Shown here: one piece after another, positions 1-5,916 of the stretch
Numbering within the stretch: the first letter of the stretch is position 1
How the letters are laid out: the number at the start of each line of letters is the position of its first letter
Assembly: GCA_902783925.1 (NCBI GenBank)
Contig: CACZSV010000161.1
Location: forward strand, 1-6,331
Length of the DNA stretch: 6,331 nucleotides
Origin: an uncultured Coriobacteriaceae bacterium
Lineage (GTDB): Bacteria; Actinomycetota; Coriobacteriia; Coriobacteriales; QAMH01
Reading direction: 5' to 3'
The notes under the pieces: model-generated
Databases searched by the model: none
Seen by the model: the letters and a program-made list of their open reading frames with translations, nothing else
What the model was told of the DNA's origin: nothing
Translations under genes and position numbers: made by a program

Positions 1-1035
1 ATCGCGGTATATGCTCACTGCCTGCCCAGGTGCCACCGCTGGCACGGTCTGCGCAAACGTTAGCTGCGCCTTAGAACTCGTGGCGTCTACATAAGCCTCG
101 ACAAGCGCGCGGGTATGACGTGTGCGCACGAGATAGGTGCCTGGCTCCACAGGTGTGCCGCCAATCCATCGTGTGTCGGCAAGCGCGATCTCGCGCGTCC
201 AGAGCGCGGGGCAATCTTTATCTGCAGAGACATAGACAATGTTTTTTGCGGTGTCGGTCTTTACCACGTAGCGAGCGGGGCCACCGCCCAAGTCGAGACC
301 TTTGCGCTGTCCAAGCGTGAACAAGAACGCTCCATCGTGCTGTCCGAGCACATCGCCCGTTTCGAACTCGACGATGTCGCCCACCTTGCGCTCGAGCTGC
401 GAGAGCAAGAACTGCTGTATGCTCACCGGACCGATGAAGCAGATGCCGTCCGAATCATGTTTCTGTGCAACTTCGAGCCCTCGTTCAGCTGCCATTTCAC
501 GCACGAGCGTCTTATTTGCGATTTCTCCAATGGGAAACAGCGTGCGCGAGAAAATCTCACCGGGCACACGCCATAAAAAGTAGGTCTGGTCCTTGTGCTC
601 GTCGAGGGAACGAAACAATTGGGCGGTCGGTTTTCCATCGTTATCGAGCTTTGTTCTGGCATAGTGACCGGTCGCGATATAGTCTGCTCCAAGCTCGAAG
701 GCGTGCTGCGCGAAAACGCCGAACTTGACCTTCTCGTTGCACATCACGTCCGGGTTGGGCGTAAGCCCGTTTTCGTAGCAGTTGATGAGGTAGTCGACCA
801 CGTCGCGTTTGTATTCTGCTTCGTAATCCCAAACATCCAGATCGATGCCAAGATCAACGGCGACGCGCTCGGCATCGGCGAGGTCTTCAGCCCAGGGACA
901 CTTGAATCCGGGCAAGTCGGCAGACCAGTTGCGCATGTAGACGCCCTGCACGTCGTAGCCCTGTTCCACGAGAAGAGCGGCAGCCAGCGCTGAGTCGACT
1001 CCGCCGCTCATTCCGACAATGACCCGCTTGCTCAT
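1..1035 (-). CDS. mnmA: tRNA-specific 2-thiouridylase MnmA (C-terminus cut by window edge)
   Basis: This cytoplasmic enzyme uses ATP to adenylate U34 in tRNAs for Lys, Glu and Gln, then inserts sulfur to give 2-thiouridine. The 345 residues present read without a stop from the ATG at 1035 to base 1; family members are about 360 residues, so only a short C-terminal tail is missing. An N-terminal PP-loop ATP motif SGGVDS lies at residues 10-15. The two family cysteines are present: C99 in PNPDVMCN and C199 in DSDGICFIG. ATGHYAR (121-127), KDQTYFL (148-154) and LGQRKGL (241-247) are further family blocks. The start overlaps the stop of the upstream cysteine desulfurase as ATGA, so the genes are probably translationally coupled, and the partner is the likely sulfur donor, as for YrvO-MnmA of Bacillus. 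Identity is very secure. Confidence 0.96.
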   Translation of the reverse strand, partial: MSKRVIVGMSGGVDSALAAALLVEQGYDVQGVYMRNWSADLPGFKCPWAEDLADAERVAVDLGIDLDVWDYEAEYKRDVVDYLINCYENGLTPNPDVMCNEKVKFGVFAQHAFELGADYIATGHYARTKLDNDGKPTAQLFRSLDEHKDQTYFLWRVPGEIFSRTLFPIGEIANKTLVREMAAERGLEVAQKHDSDGICFIGPVSIQQFLLSQLERKVGDIVEFETGDVLGQHDGAFLFTLGQRKGLDLGGGPARYVVKTDTAKNIVYVSADKDCPALWTREIALADTRWIGGTPVEPGTYLVRTRHTRALVEAYVDATSSKAQLTFAQTVPAVAPGQAVSIYRD

Positions 1036-2213
1036 CTGGTTTCTCCGCTCTCTATTCCCACGCGTGCGGCTTCTCCGTGCACGAGTTCACAAATCGTCTG
1101 CGCGGCGTATTCTATCTGCGCCTTACCGGTCTGGCGACCGAGGGTGATGCGCAAGCTGCCTGCTGCAGTGGGCTCGTCTGCGCCTATTGCCTTGAGCACA
1201 TGCGAGATGCGCATTTTGCTCGCGGCGCATGCTGAACCCGTACCAACGGATACGCCCGCCTTGTCTAAGGCAATGACGAGCCGGCGAGCTTCAAGACCGG
1301 GAAAGGAAATATGCAATAGACTGCACAGACGCCTACTGTTGCTGGTGGGACCCGACACGACTGCCCAGGGGAATTCGTCGAGCAGCCTACGTTGCAGTGC
1401 ATTGCGCAATTGCGTAAGGCGTTTCGATTCGTCTTTGCGGTTTTCCTGCGCAATCTGCATGGCGCGAGCAAAGCCGACGATGCCGGCGACGTTTTCTGTT
1501 CCACTGCGCAGGCCGTTTTCCTGCCCGCCGCCAAGTACGAGCGGACGCAGCGCAACGCCTGCACGCGTCCACAGCAACCCCACTTGCTTGGGCCCGTATA
1601 TCTTTGCGGCAGAGACTGTCATCATGTCCACCTGCAACGCCGAGACATTGAGCGCATGAGAACTTGCCGCTTGCGAGGCATCTGTATGAAGCCATATGGG
1701 CCGCGTCTCGTGCGCAGCGAGCCTGCGCTGGCGTTCTGCGATGACGACGTGCGCGAGCTCGCGAATGGGCTGGATGCTCCCGATTTCGCCGTTTGCAAGT
1801 GCGATGCTCACGAATTCCGTCTGCGGCGTGATTGCCGCCTCAAGGTCATGCGGGTTGATGAGGCCCTCGCTCGAGACCTTTAAGAGCGTATGCTCGCGCG
1901 CCTTCGCGCACGCAAGAGCGCTTTCGTGTTCGATTGCGCTTGTGATTACGTGGCCGTTCGTCGCTGCAAAGGCAAGGTTGTTTGCCTCTGTTGCGCCAGC
2001 GGTAAAGGTGATGCTATCCGGCTTTGCGCCGATGCAGTGAGCGATGCTGGAACGCGCGTCGTCTATATCCTTCTTTATTGCGCGCGCCAGCGCGTACGGC
2101 GCAGAAGGATTATAAAAGCGTTCGGAATAGTAGGGGGCCATGGCCTCGAGCACGCGCTCGTCGACAGGGGTCGCCGCTGCATAATCCAGATATGCGTTCA
2201 TGTAGTCGTCCAT
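1032..2213 (-). CDS. Cysteine desulfurase, IscS/NifS family (YrvO-like, partner of MnmA)
   Basis: This PLP enzyme converts cysteine to alanine and holds the sulfur as a persulfide. At 393 residues it has normal family length. Visible motifs are TAGATEANNLA (71-81), the PLP-stacking His in SAIEHES (H96), HTDASQ with D178 and Q181, the Schiff-base lysine in SAAKIYGPKQ (K204), GGGQENGLRSGTEN (228-241), and the catalytic cysteine in GTGSACAAS (C329). The residue just before K204 is Ala, where IscS and many relatives have His. Placement directly before mnmA, with an ATGA overlap, points to a dedicated donor for tRNA thiolation, although supply to Fe-S clusters cannot be excluded because no iscU or sufU lies here. 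The start is uncertain: the ATG at 2213 has no clear ribosome site, whereas the in-frame ATG at 2201 has GGA 8 bases upstream and gives MNAYLDYAAATP, a typical family N-terminus. Confidence 0.95.
   Translation of the reverse strand: MDDYMNAYLDYAAATPVDERVLEAMAPYYSERFYNPSAPYALARAIKKDIDDARSSIAHCIGAKPDSITFTAGATEANNLAFAATNGHVITSAIEHESALACAKAREHTLLKVSSEGLINPHDLEAAITPQTEFVSIALANGEIGSIQPIRELAHVVIAERQRRLAAHETRPIWLHTDASQAASSHALNVSALQVDMMTVSAAKIYGPKQVGLLWTRAGVALRPLVLGGGQENGLRSGTENVAGIVGFARAMQIAQENRKDESKRLTQLRNALQRRLLDEFPWAVVSGPTSNSRRLCSLLHISFPGLEARRLVIALDKAGVSVGTGSACAASKMRISHVLKAIGADEPTAAGSLRITLGRQTGKAQIEYAAQTICELVHGEAARVGIESGETR
1043..1046 (-). promoter_or_regulatory. Ribosome binding site of mnmA
   Basis: GGAG lies 7 bases before the mnmA ATG and within the last codons of the cysteine desulfurase gene. 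It supports the ATG at 1035 as the true start and independent ribosome loading in addition to coupling through the ATGA overlap. Confidence 0.7.
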
Positions 2214-2301
2214 GACGCAATAACATACAGCATCTTTGCAGCGAGAGACAAGCCAAAGTGTGGTGCTTCACAGTGTGTTGAGGACGTATGGTTCTCACGC
2301 C

Positions 2302-2323
2302 TTGGTCAGAACAACCAGACCAA
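2302..2323. other. Small inverted repeat in the divergent region
   Basis: TTGGTC (2302-2307) and GACCAA (2318-2323) can pair as a 6-bp stem around a 10-base loop. It would lie in the untranslated leader of the cysteine desulfurase mRNA if that gene is transcribed from the AT-rich segment near 2340-2400. No run of T follows on either strand, so it is not a standard terminator. It may have no function. Confidence 0.3.
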
Positions 2324-2367
2324 ATTCGCGAACAAAAGACACAGAAGGAGATTTTTCGATAAAATAA

Positions 2368-2394
2368 ATTGCACACAATTAAATTGTATGCAAT
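2368..2394. promoter_or_regulatory. Predicted OhrR operator (27-bp palindrome)
   Basis: This is an inverted repeat centred on A2381 in which 12 of 13 symmetrical base pairs are complementary; only 2374/2388 fail. The core CACAATTAAATTGTA (2374-2388) differs at one of 15 bases from the TACAATT/AATTGTA type operator that I recall for Bacillus OhrR. It lies in the most AT-rich part of the divergent region, 49 bases before the peroxidase ATG and 154 bases before the desulfurase start. Weak promoter-like hexamers overlap it: TTGCAC (2369-2374) and TAGTAT (2394-2399, 19-base spacing) on the plus strand, and TTGCAT then TTTATT or TATTTT on the minus strand. A repressor bound here would block the peroxidase promoter and perhaps also the divergent one. 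The regulator is encoded two features downstream at 3208. Confidence 0.75.
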
Positions 2395-2433
2395 AGTATA
2401 GCCAGCAAGAAGAAATGACACGTCTCAATGGAT

Positions 2434-2437
2434 GGAG
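2434..2437 (+). promoter_or_regulatory. Ribosome binding site that sets the peroxidase start
   Basis: GGAG lies 6 bases before the ATG at 2444. The upstream in-frame ATG at 2432 has no purine-rich site at a usable distance and overlaps this one, so 2444 is preferred. Confidence 0.75.
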
Positions 2438-2443
2438 CGGACA

Positions 2444-2986
2444 ATGGGTATCTACGATTACAACGCAATTGCACAGGACGGCAGCGAGGTTTCCCTCAAG
2501 GATTACGAGGGCAAGGTCATGCTCGTCGTGAACACGGCGACGGGTTGCGGATTCACGCCCCAGTACGAAGACCTCGAGGGCCTGTATTCCAAGTATCATG
2601 AGCAGGGTCTTGAGATTCTCGACTTCCCCTGCAATCAATTTGCCAACCAGGCACCGGAAAGCGATGAGGAAATTACGCAGTTCTGCACGGTCAAGTTTGG
2701 CACGGAGTTCCCGCAGTTCAAGAAGGGCGATGTCAATGGCGCTAACGCCAACCCGCTCTTTGTGTACCTTGCGAGCGAGAAGCCGTTTGAGGGCTTTGGC
2801 AAGGGCGTGAAGGCAATAGCGATGAACAAGGTCGCAAAGAGCGTCGACAAGGAATTCGGCGATGCCGCATACATCAAGTGGAACTTCACGAAGTTCCTCG
2901 TTGGTCGCGATGGCAAGGTCATTGCGCGCTTCGAGCCGACCGAGAAAATGGATCGCGTCGAGGCGGCAGTAGCCGAGCAGCTTTAA
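2444..2986 (+). CDS. gpx: Glutathione peroxidase family protein (Cys-type)
   Basis: This cytoplasmic thiol peroxidase reduces hydroperoxides. Bacterial Cys-type members usually take electrons from thioredoxin rather than glutathione, which is family knowledge and not visible here. The 180-residue length is typical. The peroxidatic cysteine is C35 in NTATGCGFTPQY, where animal enzymes carry selenocysteine. FPCNQFANQ (61-69) carries the catalytic Gln (Q69), and KWNFTKFLV (145-153) supplies the Trp and Asn (W146, N147), so the tetrad is complete. C81 in QFCTVKFG sits where the resolving cysteine of the two-Cys class is found. The start at 2444 gives MGIYDYNAIAQDG, a normal family N-terminus, and has a ribosome site; an in-frame ATG at 2432 is less likely. 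It follows the predicted OhrR operator and precedes ohrR, so induction by organic peroxides is inferred. Confidence 0.95.
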   Translation: MGIYDYNAIAQDGSEVSLKDYEGKVMLVVNTATGCGFTPQYEDLEGLYSKYHEQGLEILDFPCNQFANQAPESDEEITQFCTVKFGTEFPQFKKGDVNGANANPLFVYLASEKPFEGFGKGVKAIAMNKVAKSVDKEFGDAAYIKWNFTKFLVGRDGKVIARFEPTEKMDRVEAAVAEQL

Positions 2987-3001
2987 AGCAAGCGGGCTGT
3001 G

Positions 3002-3037
3002 GATGAGTCGGCATGAAGTACCTCATGCCGACTCATC
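3002..3037. terminator. Perfect 15-bp hairpin after gpx (possible terminator)
   Basis: GATGAGTCGGCATGA (3002-3016) and its exact reverse complement (3023-3037) enclose a 6-base loop, 15 bases after the gpx stop. The stem is long and perfect, but no T tract follows on either strand, so it is not a classical Rho-independent terminator. It could instead reduce read-through into ohrR, protect the 3' end of the gpx mRNA, or mark an RNA processing site. Confidence 0.5.
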
Positions 3038-3058
3038 TGAGGGCCTGGGCGTTGGTTC

Positions 3059-3167
3059 TGTCATTCTGAGCAGAGGGCGGCGTCAGCCGCCTGGAGTCGA
3101 AGAATTCCGTGTTGAGCTGCGGCCCGCCGTGAGATTCTTCGGCTCGCTTCGCTCGCTCAGGATTACA
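3059..3167. repeat. Nested inverted-repeat element (REP/MITE-like)
   Basis: The outer ends TGTCATTCTGAGC (3059-3071) and GCTCAGGATTACA (3155-3167) match as inverted repeats at 11 of 13 positions. Inside, GTCGAAGAAT (3096-3105) pairs with ATTCTTCGGC (3134-3143) with one G-T wobble, and GGCGGC (3076-3081) pairs with GCCGCC (3086-3091) across GTCA. The whole could fold as one branched hairpin. The words TGTCATTCTGAGC and GAAGAATCTC resemble a palindromic repeat that I recall as dispersed in several bacterial genomes; this was not checked. It encodes nothing convincing and separates gpx from ohrR. Confidence 0.65.
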
Positions 3168-3197
3168 TGGGGCTGACATTCGTTTGGGATGAGAGGG

Positions 3198-3205
3198 AAA
3201 TTGTA
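3198..3205 (+). promoter_or_regulatory. Possible OhrR half-site before ohrR
   Basis: AAATTGTA repeats one arm of the operator found at 2368-2394, between the ribosome site and the GTG of ohrR. The opposite arm is absent here, so it may be chance. If real, it would provide autoregulation. Confidence 0.2.
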
Positions 3206-3207
3206 CC

Positions 3208-3660
3208 GTGACTGAGTTCAATCCGCTTTTGCTCGAAAACCAGCTTTGCTTTCCGCTGTATGCGGTATCGAAAGAGGTCGTGCGCTCGTATGGCCCGCTT
3301 CTCAAGGAGCTCGGCCTGACATACACTCAGTACATCGCAATGATGGTTCTCTGGGAAGAGGAAAAAGTCACCATCAAGCATCTGGGCGAGCGGCTTTATC
3401 TCGATTCTGGAACGCTCACGCCGCTGGTCAAGAAGCTCGAGGAAAAGGGATATGTCGAGCGTCGTCGCATGCCGCAGGACGAACGCGCCGTCGAGGTGCG
3501 TATCACCAAAACAGGCAAAAAGCTTCATGAAAAGGCAGTCTCGGTGCCGTATGCTATGGCGTCGTGCATAAAGCTCGAGCCGGACGAGGCACTCGTTTTG
3601 CGTAAACTGCTCGACAAGGTCTTAGATCATTTGCGCACGGGGAATGGGGAAAATGGCTGA
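3208..3660 (+). CDS. ohrR: Organic hydroperoxide sensor OhrR (MarR family repressor)
   Basis: This winged-helix DNA-binding dimer represses genes until an organic peroxide oxidises its N-terminal cysteine. At 150 residues it has family length. The segment LLENQLCFPLY (8-18) closely matches LENQLCFLLY as I recall it from Bacillus OhrR. Reactive C14 is present, as are the two tyrosines that hold the reduced thiol (Y18, Y28). LTYTQYIAMMVLWE (37-50), the recognition region LYLDSGTLTPLVKKLEEKGYVERRR (63-87) and the wing DERAVEV (91-97) follow. A second cysteine, C120, lies at nearly the spacing seen in two-Cys OhrR of Xanthomonas. The start is GTG at 3208; reading upstream in frame meets a stop at 3190, and AGAGGG (3192-3197) is a ribosome site 10 bases ahead. 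The 3' end overlaps the transporter gene, so the two are probably cotranscribed. Its likely target is the palindrome at 2368-2394. Confidence 0.93.
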   Translation: MTEFNPLLLENQLCFPLYAVSKEVVRSYGPLLKELGLTYTQYIAMMVLWEEEKVTIKHLGERLYLDSGTLTPLVKKLEEKGYVERRRMPQDERAVEVRITKTGKKLHEKAVSVPYAMASCIKLEPDEALVLRKLLDKVLDHLRTGNGENG

Positions 3661-4828
3661 TCAGGATGTTTTTGGCATAGAACAAGAGGCGCTGCCCTCG
3701 ACGCCTTCGAAAGCTTCGTCGAACCGCGACGCGATAATAGTCCGAACGAGCATTATCGGAATTATCGCGAATGCCTTTCTCGCCGCCTTCAAAGCGGCAA
3801 TTGGCATTTTCACCAATTCGATTGCAATCCTACTCGATGCGGTCAATAACTTGACCGATGCGTTTTCCTCGGTCGTGACGATTATCGGGACAAAGCTGGC
3901 GAATAAAGAGCCCGACCGCAAGCATCCGTATGGACACGGGCGTATCGAATACCTCACTACCATCGTGATCTCCGTCATCATCATGTACGCCGGTGTTACG
4001 GCATTGCTGGAATCCATCACACGCATTATCAAACCCGAAGTCGCGCAATACGACACGATCAGCCTCGTCATCGTTGCGGTCGCCGTTCTCGTCAAGATTA
4101 TCCTGGGACGCTACGTGAAGTCGGTCGGCATGCGGGTCGAGTCCGATTCGCTCGTCGCCTCTGGCACGGACGCGCTCATGGATGCGATCATCTCGGCTGC
4201 GACCTTGGTTGCCGCGCTTGTGTACATTGGGACTGGCGTTGCGCTCGAGGCCTGGCTCGGCGCGATAATCTCGCTCGTCATCATCAAAGCGGGCATCGAT
4301 ATCCTGCGAGAGGCAATGAGCAAGATCATCGGTCAGCGCGTGGATGCCGAGCTCACGCATGGGATCAAAGAGACTATCTGCTCCGTTGACGGTGTGCATG
4401 GTGCGTACGATCTCATTCTGAACGATTACGGGCCGCAACGTCTTACCGGAAGCGTGCATATCCAGGTCGACGAGGACGTGAGCGCACGCGAAATCGATGC
4501 GATTACACGCGCTGTCCAGCGCAAGGTCTACGACCAGCATCACGTCATCGTGCATACCGTGGGCATTTATTCCGAAAACAGAGAAGCGGAAGGGGATGTC
4601 CGCAAGATCCGCGAGGATATTGACAAGGTCATCAGCGAGCATGAAGAGGTGCTGCAGGTGCATGGCTTCTACGTCGACGAAGAGGTGAAACGCGTGAACT
4701 TCGACCTCGTCTTGAATTTCGATGCGAAGAACCGCAAGGAAGTCTACGCGCAGATCGTGCGCGAGATTCAGGAGCTGCACCCGGATTATCGTTTCCAGGT
4801 TGTTCTCGACGCAGATATCACGGACTAG
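3644..4828 (+). CDS. Cation diffusion facilitator transporter, MntE-like (probable Mn/Zn/Fe efflux)
   Basis: This membrane antiporter exports divalent metal in exchange for protons. Six membrane spans are visible, at about residues 34-54, 59-80, 103-124, 137-157, 181-199 and 204-222. The metal site in spans 2 and 5 reads N68..D72 in DAVNNLTD and D176..D180 in TDALMD, an N-D-D-D set. Zn exporters usually have H-D-H-D, and to my recollection Mn exporters such as pneumococcal MntE have this set, so Mn is the favoured substrate. HPYGHGR (94-100) is a family block after span 2. The cytoplasmic tail is long: one alpha/beta dimer domain (about 225-310) and a second similar unit (about 316-394), which makes the protein 394 residues instead of about 300. 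The gene overlaps the end of ohrR by 17 bases. An in-frame ATG at 3653 is an equally possible start. Confidence 0.92.
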   Translation: MGKMADQDVFGIEQEALPSTPSKASSNRDAIIVRTSIIGIIANAFLAAFKAAIGIFTNSIAILLDAVNNLTDAFSSVVTIIGTKLANKEPDRKHPYGHGRIEYLTTIVISVIIMYAGVTALLESITRIIKPEVAQYDTISLVIVAVAVLVKIILGRYVKSVGMRVESDSLVASGTDALMDAIISAATLVAALVYIGTGVALEAWLGAIISLVIIKAGIDILREAMSKIIGQRVDAELTHGIKETICSVDGVHGAYDLILNDYGPQRLTGSVHIQVDEDVSAREIDAITRAVQRKVYDQHHVIVHTVGIYSENREAEGDVRKIREDIDKVISEHEEVLQVHGFYVDEEVKRVNFDLVLNFDAKNRKEVYAQIVREIQELHPDYRFQVVLDADITD

Positions 4829-4888
4829 CGGTGCAAAGATAGTCATTAGACTGTAGCCCGTATTTCTAGGAGGAGCTGTGGGAGTTGC

Positions 4889-5095
4889 GTGGAAGGCGCA
4901 TTTCGAGGTCGACGCGACTACAGCGCAATGCTTGCGATGACGCTTCTGGTGCTCGCGGCGGCATCCCTGTGCGCGGCCGTGCTCGGCGTAAGAAGACGGC
5001 GGAGCGAAAGGGCAGGCACACCACGATTCGCCGGCATTTTATTGCGAAACCGAATAATGCCCCGAGCTGTTGTTGCTCACCATGATCGTGCCTGA
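4889..5095 (+). CDS. Doubtful small single-span membrane protein or surface-protein relic
   Basis: I do not recognise this gene. A GTG at 4889 preceded by GGGAG (4880-4884), and by a stronger AGGAGG at 4868-4873, opens a 68-codon frame. It holds one hydrophobic span (about residues 13-34, MLAMTLLVLAAASLCAAVLG) followed at once by RRRRSER. A hydrophobic helix plus an Arg cluster is the layout of the C-terminal anchor of sortase-attached proteins, but there is no LPxTG motif before it. It may therefore be a small membrane protein, a decayed tail of a lost surface protein, or chance. Its 3' end overlaps the stop of the opposite lipoprotein gene by 57 bases. The rest of the 210-bp gap after the transporter (4829-5038) shows nothing clear, including no convincing terminator. 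Confidence 0.3.
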   Translation: MEGAFRGRRDYSAMLAMTLLVLAAASLCAAVLGVRRRRSERAGTPRFAGILLRNRIMPRAVVAHHDRA

Positions 5096-5908
5096 CGTAC
5101 CCGTGCGGTACACATCGGCACCAATTGCGTCGAGCATTTTCAAGACCTTTTTGTCCGCAGGGTCCTTATCGCTGTCGGTGATGATGGCGACGTTTGGCTT
5201 GGTTTCTTCGAGGAGCGTGTCGATCCCAGACGATTTCTTCCCATGGTGCGGCATCTTCAGAACATCGAAATGCCCATGTTCGCCCTTCAGATATGCGGCG
5301 ATACCATCTTCTTCCAAATCGCCGGTGAACAGGTACGAGCCGCCGTTTCCGGTCAGCATGACCACGAGCGAGAGGTCGTTGTCGTTGCCTTCGTCCTCTT
5401 TTGAACCAGGGTCGTATTTCACGCTCGACGGAAGAATATCAAGATTGTTTATGCCCAGCTTGAGGTGCTGTTTTTCCGTAACGCGCTGCGCCGGAACTCC
5501 CAGACCCTCAACTGCCGACAGGACCGTTGTATAGTTTTTGTCGGAGCCTTCGTATCCCGGCAGAAAGACCGTACCGATGCCGATTTTCTTGCCAATAGCA
5601 TGCAGCCCTTCGACGTGGTCGCGATCGTAGTGGGTGAGAATCACCCAGTCGAGATGGGAAACGCCTCGCTGCTCCAGATACGACAGCACATCGGAGGATG
5701 TTTTGTCGTAACCCGTGTCTATGAGCCCAGCAGAATCGCCTGACTGAAGGAGGATGCAATCTCCTTTGCCGACATCGATGAAGGATACATATGTGTCGTC
5801 CATTGAACCTCCGTTTGGGGCGTGTTCCTTGTCCTGCCCGCATCCGCTTAGTACAGACATGGCGAATACAAGCACGGCTGCCAGTGTGAGTGTGGGAATC
5901 ATCTTCAA
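5039..5908 (-). CDS. Lipoprotein with ComEC-like metallo-beta-lactamase fold domain
   Basis: This is a predicted lipid-anchored hydrolase on the outer face of the membrane. With the TTG start at 5908, the 289-residue protein begins MKMIPTLTLAAVLVFAMSVLSGC, a short lipoprotein signal with lipobox LSGC and modified C23. The metallo-beta-lactamase domain starts near residue 41: FIDVGKGDCILL (43-54), LIDTGYD (62-68), THYDRDHVEG (92-101, the HxDxDH metal motif), FTGDLEE (194-200) and KMPHHGKKSS (218-227). These blocks and their order match the C-terminal domain of the DNA-uptake channel ComEC, which is thought to cut DNA, but the membrane channel part is absent. A secreted nuclease or phosphodiesterase is plausible; the substrate is unknown. 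A longer frame back to 5995 exists, but its extra N-terminus would bury the signal peptide. Confidence 0.87.
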   Translation of the reverse strand: MKMIPTLTLAAVLVFAMSVLSGCGQDKEHAPNGGSMDDTYVSFIDVGKGDCILLQSGDSAGLIDTGYDKTSSDVLSYLEQRGVSHLDWVILTHYDRDHVEGLHAIGKKIGIGTVFLPGYEGSDKNYTTVLSAVEGLGVPAQRVTEKQHLKLGINNLDILPSSVKYDPGSKEDEGNDNDLSLVVMLTGNGGSYLFTGDLEEDGIAAYLKGEHGHFDVLKMPHHGKKSSGIDTLLEETKPNVAIITDSDKDPADKKVLKMLDAIGADVYRTGTSGTIMVSNNSSGHYSVSQ

Positions 5909-5916
5909 ATGCGGGT

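Noticed and set aside
115..993. Plus-strand open frames opposite mnmA
   Set aside because: The minus-strand reading has all MnmA motifs without interruption; the plus-strand frames show none.
1144..1883. Plus-strand open frames opposite the cysteine desulfurase
   Set aside because: They lie fully inside a securely identified gene on the other strand and show no recognisable motifs.
2432..2443. Upstream ATG start for the peroxidase at 2432
   Set aside because: It lacks a ribosome site and contains the one that serves the ATG at 2444; the family N-terminus fits the later start.
3830..4846. 338-codon open frame on the minus strand opposite the exporter
   Set aside because: Its peptide is rich in Asp, His and Arg with no family pattern, while the plus-strand frame is a clear six-span transporter. 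It is the mirror of biased codons.
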